DNA of 64,000 nucleotides from the NCBI RefSeq assembly GCF_035083965.1, contig NC_089727.1, positions 7,321,501-7,385,500 on the forward strand. Direction: 5' to 3'. Within the stretch, counting starts at the first letter, position 1. Every line of letters starts with the position of its first letter. Below are positions 36,201 to 58,230 of the stretch, one piece after another. The notes under the pieces are model-generated. The model made no database searches, was not told the DNA's origin, and saw nothing but the letters and a program-made list of their open reading frames with translations. Position numbers and translations under genes: made by a program. Source of the DNA: Branchiostoma lanceolatum (taxonomy: Eukaryota; Chordata; Leptocardii; Amphioxiformes; Branchiostomatidae).

Positions 36201-36954
36201 TAGCATGGTATGTATATTAATCGATGAGAAACGTTCGTTTGAACTGCGCCTGTACTCAATGATTTCAGTTTTGGTTCCTAAAGTTAAGCCTTTTTTTCTT
36301 TTAGGACATTCCCATTCATTAACCACCTGGCATCGGGAAGTGACATAAAGAAAGACCCAGAGTCGGTGTTGAACGTGCTGGACATTCTGGACACAGCAGT
36401 GACGGCGGCTGAGAAGTTCATCAAGGTTCGGCTGCAGCGTGAGAAATACTCCAGAGAACGTCAAGCAAAAGGAGCCGGTAAGTTTAATTGTTCTGCAAAT
36501 CCAACAATCTTCCTTCTTCTTCTTTTGTCTATTGTGTCCAATCTTCTTTCAGATAGTGGAAATTTCGCCAGGTCACGTACATCCGCCACCTTGAGAATGC
36601 GTCTAAAGATATCTCCAGTGCAACTTTTACCAGTACAATACTAATACAATCACGTATATCAAAACTGTGCTTACCTTTGTCAAGTAGGTGGGGGGGGGTG
36701 CTACATAGATATTGAGTTGATGTTAATGCATGCTATTGGTTCCTACAGGCCCTGAGTCCCAGTCGGTCAGTGACTTCATCCAGACCATCGGGAAGGCGCA
36801 CAACTGGGACAAAAGTCGCGTCGACTCGCTGGTCCAGCTGCTGAATGACGACGACATCTATGACGTCAGCACCCTTCGGGAGAGCTGGGATGACGTCAGC
36901 CCCAAACTGACGATGGGGATGCGGTCTGTCCTGAAACAGGCCTTGTCTGTGTAG
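33284..36954 (+). CDS. IFI44L: IFI44-family GTPase C with SAM-like domain, altered G4
   Basis: Eight coding exons: 33284-33304, 33728-33959, 34178-34243, 34679-34837, 35217-35414, 35897-36011, 36305-36477, 36749-36954. They are in phase and total 1170 bases, or 389 residues. The coding start is MGGSESK, a good N-myristoylation signal (Gly2, Ser6, Lys7), in an exon whose acceptor is at 33254. A probable non-coding exon ends at 32347. The P-loop GPTGSGKS is at 88-95 and G3 is DTRG. At the G4 position the paralogs read 'T-H-x-D', but here the text is 'ALAFEDEDD', so guanine recognition may be altered. The helical end ('LDTAVTAAEKFIKV') is like IFI44. The last exon, about residues 321-389, is a SAM-like domain ('NDDDIYDVSTLRESWDDV', then 'LTMGMRSVLKQAL'), uninterrupted by the intron seen in gene B. 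Confidence 0.88.
34424..34524. mobile_element. Hairpin insertion flanked by direct repeats
   Basis: 'agcctggaatccagacctat...' (34436-34463) and its exact reverse complement (about 34483-34510) form a 28-base stem with a 'tctctctctct' loop. 'gggctagagt' lies on both sides (34426-34435 and about 34513-34522), as a target-site duplication would. In an intron of gene C, between exons 3 and 4. Confidence 0.7.
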
Positions 36955-38277
36955 TCATTTCCATACTCAGCAAGTCTTCATGGGGCATTTTCGTGTGACC
37001 AATTCGTATCATACAGAGTGATGCAACTTGTAATAATTAGCAATGTGTGCAGGATATGAAGACATCAGTTGTACGCTTTACTAATATCTGTAGTTGTTTT
37101 TACCTCCTAGGACATTGTGTATTCTGCAGCTGTTTTAAAAGATAAGACAATAACAATACCAAATTTTACTAGTTTAATTCCTAGACAAGACAACATATAT
37201 CAACTTATAAAGTCTCATTGTTGAAATGCAAACTAAAAAAAACACACGTATACATGGCTACATGACTTGATTTATATACACTTTCTGGAACCGAGGGCAT
37301 ATGCGTGTACTACTTCTATAGTTAACTTCTTGATTAGCATAAGACATTAATTGTAGGCTAAATGTGATAAGATAATATAATATAGAGGGAAAAAAACCTT
37401 CGTTGCTATCATTTGACAGGCTGTTTGACTCCCTGTTTCTGATGTGAAGATGAGTGCAATGATGTACCGTCAACGCACTTTGTATCATTGATACACGTGA
37501 CGTAGTTCTCTGCGAATAGATAATTGCTACGAACGACTAGACAAATTAATCTGACTAGAAGACTGCTGTGGGAAAGATTACAATAAGATGACACGAGATG
37601 CGTAGTCAGTTTTCTTCACTTAAACGAAATCTGAAAATTGCTTAGATATTCTGAAGTATATACTGTATTCGAAAACTGTATGCCAATTAGTGCTATAGCC
37701 TTGGTCAGTTATCTTTAGCATTGGTGTGCTTTTTGGTCGTTCTATAACCTGTTGTAGATCTGCATCATGAATAAATAGTGTATGCAATTTGCATATTTTG
37801 ACCATTGTTTTCAAACGAAACGTTGTGTAGCAAGGGAACATGTATAGTTAGTTAGCAACGGAAGCCTTTAATAGATCTTAAAATAACTCGTTCTGTCAAT
37901 CCCACATATTGTAATGTGGTTACTTATAATCAAAGGTGACGGCTTTAACTTTAAACAAGACAGATTTACAGTTCAGTCAAAGCCACAACTCACCTAGTAA
38001 GTGTGTCAACATCGAACAATACTGCATTTGATGACCTTGACAGCTATAGTGCACGCCTGTTCAACACTTCAGGATGGATGTGACTGGTGTAAACACATGT
38101 GCATATGCCCAAGCCTGGTGTTGTCTTTGTCCATTTTTAGCCATTGTACTGTCTTATGTACCACAAATGTAAATCATTAACTGGACATGCTACTCTTTCA
38201 CTTTGTAAGGTGATTTACACAGTTTACCATTCTGTGTGGTATCCGTGTCACTGGATGCACGTTCCTTTTCAAGTGAA

Positions 38278-38580
38278 TATGTTACAAAAGTTTACAAATG
38301 TTTACAAAAGTTTACAAAAGTTTACAAATGTTTACAAAAGTTTACAAAAGTTTACAAAAGTTTACAAATGTTTACAAAAGTTTACAAAAGTTAACAAAAG
38401 TTTACAAAAGTTTACAAATGTTTACAAATATTTACAAAAGTTAACAAAAGTTTACAAAAGTTAACAAAAGTTTACAAATGTTTACAAAAGTTTACAAATG
38501 TTTACAAATGATTACAAAAGTTAACAAAAGTTTACAAAAGTTTACAAATGTTTACAAAAGTTTACAAAAGTTTATACAAC
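38278..38580. repeat. 10-base minisatellite 'tttacaaaag'
   Basis: About thirty contiguous units of 'tttacaaaag', 'tttacaaatg' or 'ttaacaaaag'. The three variants are intermixed, not in blocks. The open frame running through it is only the translated repeat. Lies about 450 bases upstream of the RING gene. Confidence 0.92.
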
Positions 38581-38831
38581 TTCACAAGAGGCTAGCTATG
38601 AGTTATGCTGACTAGAGTGGTGCGTAAACACAAACAAACAGACAAACAGACACACTCAAAACTAACGTTATATTTCATGGAGATAATAAGAGAGTTAACG
38701 TTACACATGAAGATAATAACACTTACAGTAGAGCCCATGTTTGTGCCGATAGCTGGGTTGACTCACAAGGCGTTCTGGACACAGGTTTCCGCGCTAGCTT
38801 TCTGGGAGTGGGTCTTAAACCATTGATTCTG

Positions 38832-38858
38832 CGAAAAGGTTTCGATCGTTTTGCATAT
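38832..38858 (+). promoter_or_regulatory. Shared cluster promoter element, copy 2
   Basis: 'cgaaaaggtttcg' then 'atcgttttgcatat', 27 of 28 bases as at 32093-32120, and 145 bases before the RING gene's ATG. About 90 bases upstream, 'tgtttgtgccga' is also shared with 31954. Position and conservation suggest a common promoter module. Confidence 0.65.
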
Positions 38859-39002
38859 GGTGTCCATGACCTAACGACCGGGGAAATGTGTCCTGAGAAT
38901 ATCGAGAAAAATCACCCGAGTAGATGCTTGCAAAGGCTGCTCACGTTGTTTTTGAACTTGGACATTTTCACCTCTGACCTTACCCGTCTGTAGCGGGCAA
39001 AA

Positions 39003-40718
39003 ATGACGTCTGGAGTAGCAAACAAAATCAAGGAAGAGTTTCTCGTGTGCCAGATCTGTTTCGAAGACTACCACGAGCCAAAGGTGCTGCCGTGTCAGCA
39101 CACGTTCTGCAAGAAATGCTTGGGAAAAATGGTAGCGAAAATGTGGAAGTTAACCTGCCCCAACTGTCGCCGGGAGTGTTTACTTCCGCAAAATGGCGTG
39201 GAGGGGTTGCCGATCAGCTTTTTCGTCAACAAGTTGCGCGATATCCTAGGAAATGGGGGCGGGGTTACTCGAAGCACACGTGAGGACAAATCCGCAACAA
39301 CATCCTGCAGCTTCGACTATCGGGAGAACATATCCACGGCGTGTACGGAGTCTAACAGGCTACCGACGGCAGCCCGTGCTCAGAACGTAGCCCCCTCGGG
39401 CGACACCGCTAGGACAGCCGCCCAGCACACAGGGTCTACGGCGGCAGCCGGCAACTCCGGACAGAGCACAAGGCAGCCACCCGTACGAGGTAGGTCCAAA
39501 CACAGATCATCGTGATGAAAAATCATTAAAAATCCACCATCAGCTTTGATGGCAAATGCTCATGTTAAAAACTGCACGAGTTAAACTCTGATGACTGGAC
39601 TCTTTCCAATATGAATAATTGACCCCGGTCATCAAAGTCATTATATAGGACTCATATAAAATAGAAGTATCTTTTATTCTTTTTTTCGGTCTTTACGTTT
39701 TTAGTGATACATAATATCGATAGCAAATTCTGATAAACAACAATAGACCATGCATTTGATTGCAAGACAGGTTTCGAACCCTCTATCAACCATGTTATGG
39801 CAGTTTTTTTTCTACCGTTGTACAGTTCTCTTGCCTTCCGGACGTTATGATGGAATCAACGACTTTTTTGTCCGCCTCTGTTCTACACGATATATCCATG
39901 TAAGTATCATGGACACAAGAATTAAAAATCTACGTCTCTAAAGTTTTGAATGACATGTTTCACACACGCACTGGCTCCTTGTATGTACATTACTTCCGAA
40001 AACAAGGAACCAAATATCTATAAATAGACCTTCATGAATTGTTTAGAATTGTTGCGAATTTCTTGTGTAATTCATTATTGTGGCTATGCAATGCATTTCC
40101 CTCTGACTCCCATTAGGCAGCAACCATACATATAGTAGGGCATTGAACACTGGGAAAGACAGAAAATCTTAGAAACTATCCTGGGGCCTTTGATCGAACT
40201 TCTTGTCAGTTTACCTGATGCGCCTAACATAAGAAAACCGACACAAAATGTGATAAACAAAAAACACACCAGCTGCAGCACGGTGAATAACCTAAAGCTG
40301 TCAGCGATCAGTATCCAAGCAGAGGTTTCAATTTGCTAGGAGTGGCAGGGATTTTCAACGCTTCCCTCCCTCCACCTCTGCTACAGAACGCATCAGGGCG
40401 AGCTATCCTCAGTTCAAGGAGGCGAAGGCGGAGGGAAGCGTTAAAAATTCTGGGCACTCCGGGAATTCCTAGCCCCCACATTGAAACCTCTGCTTAGAGA
40501 ATATGAGAAACAATTTGAGGCATGACGTGTAAAGGTTCATCTTCTTCCAGCCGGATAGAGTACTTCCCATACTTTCTTGGCTGAAGGAACAAGACATCAT
40601 GACCGCTCAGGATCTCCATGACAACTGGGATGACGTTAAAGACGTGGTGGACATGACCAACGCCATGAGACAACATATCACTGAAGCTTTAGGGGAATTC
40701 TCTCAAGCAGGACATTGA
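39003..40718 (+). CDS. RING-finger protein with C-terminal SAM-like domain
   Basis: Three exons, 39003-39489, 39826-39899 and 40551-40718, in phase (phase 1, then phase 0), give 242 residues. The N-terminus is a TRIM-type C3HC4 RING with C16, C19, C31, H33, C36, C39, C52 and C55, so an E3 ubiquitin ligase is likely. A Ser/Thr/Ala-rich linker of about 80 residues follows. Exons 2 and 3 encode 'GRYDGINDFFVRL' and 'KEQDIMTAQDLHDNWDDV', matching the SAM-like tail of GTPases B and C. The intron falls at the same place and phase as in B. No B-box, coiled coil or NHL/SPRY domain is present, so it is not a full TRIM protein. The first exon also reads on to a stop at 39515, and an unspliced short form cannot be excluded. 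AATAAA at 41125-41130 may end the transcript. Confidence 0.82.
40319..40493. mobile_element. MITE-like foldback element
   Basis: The termini 'gcagaggtttcaat' and 'attgaaacctctgc' are perfect inverted repeats. Inside, 'aacgcttccctcc' pairs with 'ggagggaagcgtt'. The element is 175 bases without coding sequence, in intron 2 of the RING gene, ending about 57 bases before exon 3. Confidence 0.75.
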
Positions 40719-41124
40719 GTTCTGTTTATTTGTTGATCCTGTTGTCGTTTTTCCTCCATTGTAACGACGTAACAAGAGCCGAAACTTACACCAAAGTTAC
40801 GGTAAACATACATACATGTAGGCCTAGAACAGCATCTCTTATCTATCATTGTATTTTTGACACTTTCCACAACTTTCTGCAATCTTTTTTTATACTTCGT
40901 GTTACTTGTACAAATATTTCCCGTATATGTTCCCCATGCAACCATATTTGACAAAACACAATGACGCCCCCTTGCAACCATCGCTAGATATGACTATAGT
41001 AGAAACTTGCTGATATCTAAAGACTTCGACAGAGGCACTATGTTTGCCATAGAGTGATAGATATACAAACATTGGAATTCAAATAATGAAATTAATTGTA
41101 TATGTATATGCAACCGAACTCATA

Positions 41125-41130
41125 AATAAA
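41125..41130 (+). terminator. Candidate polyadenylation signal, RING gene
   Basis: AATAAA in 'cataaataaagttatg', about 405 bases past the stop codon at 40718. It is the first clear plus-strand hexamer after the gene. Confidence 0.4.
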
Positions 41131-43470
41131 GTTATGACTTAAAACTGTGCGTATATGTGGTAAATTTGAGTTCGTGGCCTTACTTAAAACCAAACTGTTA
41201 AACAAAAGCACTGCCAATGCTTTTGTAATTTGACGCTACACTGTATTACAAGGGAGAAAATCAGACAATATCAAAATGTACCAGGTTGTTGAAAATTATG
41301 ACATACAGAAAATCCACCTTGGTTTGTAGTGCAGTGGTGCTAATGTCACGGTGTAGTAGAGCAAAAAATGTCATATATGACCAGCTATCGACAAAAATAG
41401 GTACCCGCAAGTGTTCTAAAGCCGTCGTAAAACTACTTTTTCATCATTTGTACTAAGAACGGAATTCGGATTGTGTTGCAACATAACCCGCGAGTTTCTT
41501 ACTGAATAAAATTATCATCATCACTAGACTAACGCGATCAGCAGGTTTCAAAAGAGACACCCTGCGGCTGAATAAAGTACTGCAAAAATACTGTTGGTGG
41601 CGCGTATGAACTTATAGTGCACCAACGTGACGCTCATAACCACACATCAAGCCCTGTTTGGCTGGCTATCAAAAAGAAAACCTGACAAAATAGAAAGCCC
41701 GATGCAAACGCCTAAAAAACAAGCGAACCTCTGATTTGAAGGTATTTTAATCCACACTATCTCATGTATCTTAATTTTGTGGATGTCATCCTCTGGATAC
41801 CCAAAAACCGAGAGCGTGTGAGAAATATTTGTTCCTCTCATGAAACAATGCCAAATCAAAGGCCAAGAATATGTGCAGCGCAGTCTTCATGGTGTCATAA
41901 GTCATCAACTGAAAACACTTAATTACTTTTCTCGATGTTATGTGTACATCACATCCATATAAAAGACCCAAATTTGCACCTACTAACAAACTTAATCAAA
42001 TCAGTAATCTATGATATGATTGTTACTGACTCCATCATGCTACTACCAAAACGCAACAGGTTGCAGTACCATAGAAATTTCTTGGAGGTCCATACTCGAA
42101 GTTATGCTTCGCTGACCAACCTACCCACATACCAGATATCATGCCGATTAACCTATAACTACTCATATATGCTGCCCATAAGCAAACACACCCACAAGCG
42201 GCACCGTAAGAATACCCTTCTTGACAAATGTATTCAAACGGTAAGCGCGCCGGGCATATTTCATGTTCTAATGAGGTGGTTTCGTGAATTTTAGTGGACA
42301 AAAGAACGCTCATGAATTATGACTGGACATATGACGTGGATATAAAACAGAACTGTATACGTTTTCATAATAACGGTTCTGTTTGAAGCTTGAATCTTCA
42401 AGCTCAAAGCTGGACAAAAATTGGCACGAACACGTACTTTACGCATACATATCAGGAGAGTTTTGATAAACAAGCTATTTGACCTTTCCCTTCTTTTACT
42501 ATCACCCACGCCTGATCCGTACCGTGCTTATGCGTGTAAAAATCAACAAGACACACAAGGAAATCTGAGTGTGAGATACGCACCAATAGTGGTATGCCAG
42601 CCAAAATTGTTGACTATTTTGTCCCATGACATCGCAAATGCTTACAGTACTTGACTCCCTGCCCAAGCATCGTTTAGTCTAGACAAGGATCCGAGTTATA
42701 TTCCGCTAGCAGGGTGCTGGGGTTAGTCAAAGTTCAGTTAACAACGAGCACGTTGTAAGGCGGACATACAACACATGTGCTGTAAACGTCGTGACTTTTC
42801 TTCCCCTGAACAGGTATTAACGATGTGAGATTTTCAAGATGTTGTGACCTTGGAAATGATTGTCGAGGCTACAAAACAGTGCCAGTTTGAAAAGTTTGCG
42901 TCACGCTGCGTGACCAGCCGATCCTGTAACTCTGCGGCCACGAAACTTGTTCCGAGAACTCTGGTCCCATAGCCATCCTGACGCCCCTCTGTACTTGAAA
43001 CATCCGACGACGCCTGCAATACAATCACAAGGCTGTTTTTGCTCCCTCCGCAGAGTGGTGTTGATTTCACCAAGGAGGTTAATTCAATTCAAGCACTATA
43101 GAACTTGGGCGTTTTCATTGGCCACAGTCCAAGCCATACGCTTGACTCAAGATCTCGCAAGTAACCGCACTTTGGCTGTTACTTACCTTGCCGTGAGTTG
43201 AGGTCCAGCCATATAGAGCTAGGGGCTGAGCTGACCCGGCACGCGCAGTTCTGGTTCGTCTGCCAACTGCCTGGTATGGATATCAAGCAGCCGGGGAGGC
43301 GCAGCTGCAGTGTCTGGGTTACGTGAGGGGACAGCAGCCTGCTCTTGAAAGTGGCAGTGGCTTTTTCACGTAAGCAGCTATCAGAATTTTGCCTGGCTTC
43401 AAGCCCGGCGCATGTCTAGCAGCACCGGGTTCAGGTAACCTTTGCATGCCTTTCTTCACATCACACAGCT

Positions 43471-43804
43471 TTAAGCCCCGGCTACACGTAGCCTAACTGG
43501 CCTCCCGACCTCCCACCAACCATGGTTGGGACTTCGGGATCTAGGTCAGCTGTAGTCGACTTGTGTTAAATGGCGCGGTTGGCTGGTTGTCAACTGCGCC
43601 AGCCGAATGTTTTTGAATTTATTTGGCTGTGGACAGAATGGGTTGGCTTATGGTTGGGAGTTAGTCAGTAGTGGCCAGGGTGTGTCAGTGGGAGTCAAAT
43701 TTGAATCTTAACCTAAAACTGGCCACACTGCTCCCTACCAGCAACTTTGGCTGGCTGGTGGTCGGGAGCCATATGCATATTTGGCTACGTGTAACCGTGG
43801 CTTA
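43471..43804. mobile_element. TTAA-flanked MITE
   Basis: Left end 'ttaagccccggctacacgt' and right end 'acgtgtaaccgtggcttaa' are inverted repeats that include TTAA. Inner words 'ccgacctcccaccaacc' and 'ggctggtggtcggg' also pair. At 334 bases without an open frame, with TTAA at both edges, it looks like a piggyBac-type non-autonomous element. Confidence 0.75.
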
Positions 43805-45514
43805 ACTCACTGACACTTGAATTGTGCATTGGGCTTGAGGTTTCATAAATGTCAAGAAGGACTGTGATATGCTGAAATAAGGCACACGAATAGGGCGCTG
43901 AAGAAATCGTTTCTCGCAGGAAGGATCGGTCAAATGAGCGTATCAAAGGTACATTCGTGATCCTGAAAAGACGACAGATTTCAGTGAGTTAACTGTAGGA
44001 ATCAAATTTCATCTGGAATCGAAATTTGACTCGTCAAAGTTGACCTATAAGTTCATTGTGCGACGGTATGCAAGGCCCAAGTGAAAAATGACTCCAAACT
44101 GGATAGAATTTGTACCACGCCACTTAGCAGAACTGTTATCCTGAATGTGTACCAGATCCAGAGGTTCGGCAACGTTAGCTATCGATGATGTTGAAAACCG
44201 TACATTATACTTTTTTATACAATTATTATATCGACTATCATGAGCAGTGCCAGTCAACGCCAGTCATTTGGGGCAAAGTAGTAGGGGGTGAAGGTAATCT
44301 GCACACACTCATACATTTTTGTCGGTAAATGACGTCACCCCATCACGCGGTCTTGAACATGCAACCGCCAGCAGGGCTTCACGTGAACAATGTAATGCGA
44401 TTACCTTGCTTTTGTGATAAACACTGGCCGTTTGTTTTTTGTTGGAAAGCGTATTCCGAGTGTTCAGCTGCCATGGTCAACATCCGCTGTTTGTGCTAAC
44501 ATATAGCGGATCAATTTCGTGTAGCCTACCCACTCCCACCTTCAAACCGCAAGCAACCTATCGATATTCTACCCAAGGCTAGATAACTACGTACAACGGC
44601 GAGCTGCACTCTTTTCTTGTTTCCCTTTGCATGCATGTTTTGTGCTGTATATATCACATTTAGTACTGTTATTTCCTTGGAAATTTGACATTGATTCTTG
44701 CTTGGGGTCGGTCTCGGTTCCCCTATAATCGACCACGCAATAAACAGTAGTGTAATCATCATCATAATGTTTCATACTTTGGAGCGTACACAGAGCTTAG
44801 CCTCCAGTATTCTCTATTGTACATCATTTCAGTCAAGTCATTTCCACTTCAACAAGTTTCCAACTGAATAAAGTTCTTTAATGTAGAGTTAGATATACCT
44901 ACTTTGTATGGACGAGGCGGTCTGGGTAAGGCCTTTATTCAAATGGTGACTCTGATTACTGTAGCTAAACGCCGTTTAGCTTTTCTTCTGGCTGGATAAT
45001 ATATGCGGCTCGACACGCCTGCATAAATCAGTGGTTCACTAAAGTCCCCCCCCCCCCCTATCACTGGACCCGCGGCACGCTGGCGGCGTCGCTGCGTCCT
45101 AAACTGATACCCAATTCTTTTGTGTAGAAAGGTATTTTGTCGTTCTTTTTCACCCAAAATTATGTATTTTGCCCTGATGCCTTCATAATTGAAGCAACAA
45201 TGCTGAAACTTGCTACAAGCATGTAACTTGGTAAGCCACAAACAACTTTGTGCAATACGTACGTAATACTACATTGCTACTATTGAAATGGGCTTTTTTC
45301 TTATTCTTTTTGCATAATTGATGCAAAAATGCCATAATTTACATAGGTGGTAAATTATGCGAATTTCATACTTGTGACATGTGTGAGTTATTCAAATGTG
45401 AACATCACCATGTGTGGCTTATGTACAGAGTACATTTGCATGAAATTAAAAAAAAAAACTCTAAATATCTCATGGAGGTCTCCGAACTCTTGCTTTGTTA
45501 TAGAAGGAAGAACC

Positions 45515-55878
<10,364 letters not shown>

Positions 55879-58230
55879 GCGTAACGCCATCAGCATTCAG
55901 GTGGAACGCCATCAGCATCTAGGCGCAACGCCATCCTCATGTAGGCGCAATGCCATCAGCATCTAGGCGTCGTTGTAATATAGAAAAAAGAGTTGGGCGA
56001 TTTGTAGTATCCAAAATGGTCTCTACGTATGGGATACACGAGAACAAGTATTGTAATCAGACAATGGTGTGAACAGAATATTAATCTGACTTAAAATGAT
56101 GCGCTTAGAGTGTCTTGATACGCTACTTCAAAGCATGCTAATATCACATCATATAAAGAAACAATAATCAGATAACCAATTTCAATCTATTAGCAGGTGC
56201 AACTACATTGTAATAACGGTTATGTGGTGCACCTATCAAACTATACTAATATGCCTTAATTTTGTTAATTTGTTCAAGCACTTCTTTCCAGTATCAAACT
56301 AATTAATTTAAACTGTTCAGGTAGTGAAAATCCTGCAACATGAAGTCGTTATGATAAATTCCTGGAAAGAAAATGGCTGGTGTTTAATTTGATTATACCA
56401 CAATTTGCTGTGATACGCTGTACTTTGTGTTTTAATGCCTTTGACATATGATTATAGTACAGCATTAAGAGCAGTCCTTGATCCTGAACGAACGCATATG
56501 GACTGATGTAATGTACTTGTAGTTGGTACCGGCTATTCTGCTTTTGGTGTTCCTTGTAGTTTAAGACATAGGTCGTGTGTGAACACATTGTGAACTCATG
56601 AGACCGGATAGTGGTCATGTTTTAAGTGTTTTCGAGCTGGCTAGAAACCGATGCGTAGCACTTACTGAATTTGTTTGTTTGTACTGAGTAAGGTTGATTG
56701 TATGGTACTGTAGGTAGGAGAGGTACAAAGTGGTGAGGGTGATTATGAAAGTGCTTAACATCTGTTTGTTCCCCTTTGTCTTGGTTATATAAAGATTTTT
56801 CCACCAGAATGGCTCCTCGTCGAGGTACAACACTATTATCACATCGCATATTGTGTGTATTAGATAAACTAGGCACCTAGCGACCTATATTGTATGTTAT
56901 CATAGAGGCACTCGAGCGAAAGACGATTCCGACATCGGTCTTTTATATATTACTATAATTGGACTGGTTATACGCGATGCCACCTGGAGCTATTTACTGT
57001 TTTAAAGCAGAAATATGAACATCCATTCACATGGTACATCTAGTGTTCACCATTGAAGTTTTGCTGGATACAACAGCGTCTTTTGCTGCAGAAAAATGTC
57101 TCTCTTGAATTTCAATGATGATCGCCATGATTAAGAAACCAATATATTCTTTATGCTTATGATTGCTTACCTAAAAGAAAGCAGATATATAATAACGAAG
57201 CTACAAGATGTGTAAACAAGATCAGCTACAGCATACAACATGTGCAAAAAGATCATGCTGTATAAGTTGAGGAGGGAAACCTTTGGTGACATTTACGGTT
57301 GTTTCATTGTCATAAAGTGCTTCTGGCGTTCCATAGACACTGGCTGTTCCACCGTCCTGTCAATCATTTAACAACTTTACCACCTCAACCAACCGTGACG
57401 TTGAACTTGTAAACATGTTGTCAAATGAGAATACAAGGCTTGAACTTAAGATGTCATCTGCATGCTACCAACATCAGGGCATAAAAGTGTATCTATTTTT
57501 GCACACCCAAGAATAAAATATAACCTGTGGCTCTAATTCAGTTTTTTTACTTCTTCTTTAGGCTAAACGTACAATAGATTTAGGAATTAGCTAGCTTGGA
57601 ACTTAATTGGACAAGGTTTGACTGGCAAACAAATGTGATACCACACCTGCTATCAGCTACAAGCATTCTTAAAGCCTTTTTTTCTATTTCATAAATATCA
57701 CTGTTTTCTGCTGACCTCTATCATTCAACGACCCTCTGTTGCACAGGCAAAACGCACAAACATTTATTAAATTTCAAAACAATCTAACGTTACCTGTAAA
57801 TCGAAAGGTCCTAAGTCTTGTCTACCTCAATCCTAACGCATTTCGTTAACGCAACCCTAATCATAACCCAAGTCGCCCTTGACATATAATGCCGAATTGT
57901 CCTGATTGACTTTGGGGCCGACATGTCCAGGTGCCAACTTACCGAATGCGGCAATACCATAGGCTGTCATGTTTTGGACAAAAGGAAAATTGAACAAGTT
58001 CGAGATGCTTCCCTTGCACTTTGTTTATCCCAACAAAGCATTTATAAACTCTGCGAAACTCTCAAAACAGCAGTGTACGCAGATGGACAATTAAGGAGCA
58101 AATAAAAACGAAAATGCTGTCCTGTTTAGCAGATTTATTACTAAAGGATCACTTTATATGTTACAAAATTAGGAATAAGACTTAATGATGATGAATGAAG
58201 GGCTAAGATAGGCTAGTGTTAGCTTGCCAT
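55879..58230. other. 3' flank of fusion gene, no gene seen
   Basis: Directly after the stop codon, 'aacgccatcagcat(c/t)' recurs four to five times at about 35-base spacing (55861-55975), a short duplication of the last coding bases into the 3' UTR. The rest is AT-rich without recognisable exons. Confidence 0.6.

Larger units (their letters stand above)
36955..39002. other. Intergenic between gene C and the RING gene
   Basis: No coding stretch recognised. It contains a 10-base minisatellite at 38278-38580 and, at its right end (38738-38860), a block resembling the divergent promoter of genes B and C. The 3' UTR of gene C should occupy the left end, but I saw no clear polyadenylation signal. 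Confidence 0.6.
40719..45503. other. Intergenic, no gene seen
   Basis: Apart from the RING gene's probable 3' UTR, I see no exon with family features. The open frames at 41647-42654 and 42834-43201 are short and compositionally random. A TTAA-flanked MITE lies at 43471-43804 and a C-run at 45047-45058. The 5' UTR exon of the downstream fusion gene should lie here, because there is an acceptor at 45501-45503. Confidence 0.55.

Noticed and set aside
38144-38464. Open frame of 106 codons
   Set aside because: Most of it is the translated 'tttacaaaag' minisatellite.
45347-45514. N-terminal extension of the P450 from an upstream ATG
   Set aside because: A splice acceptor at 45501-45503 separates it. 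The extension is AT-rich with no P450 similarity.
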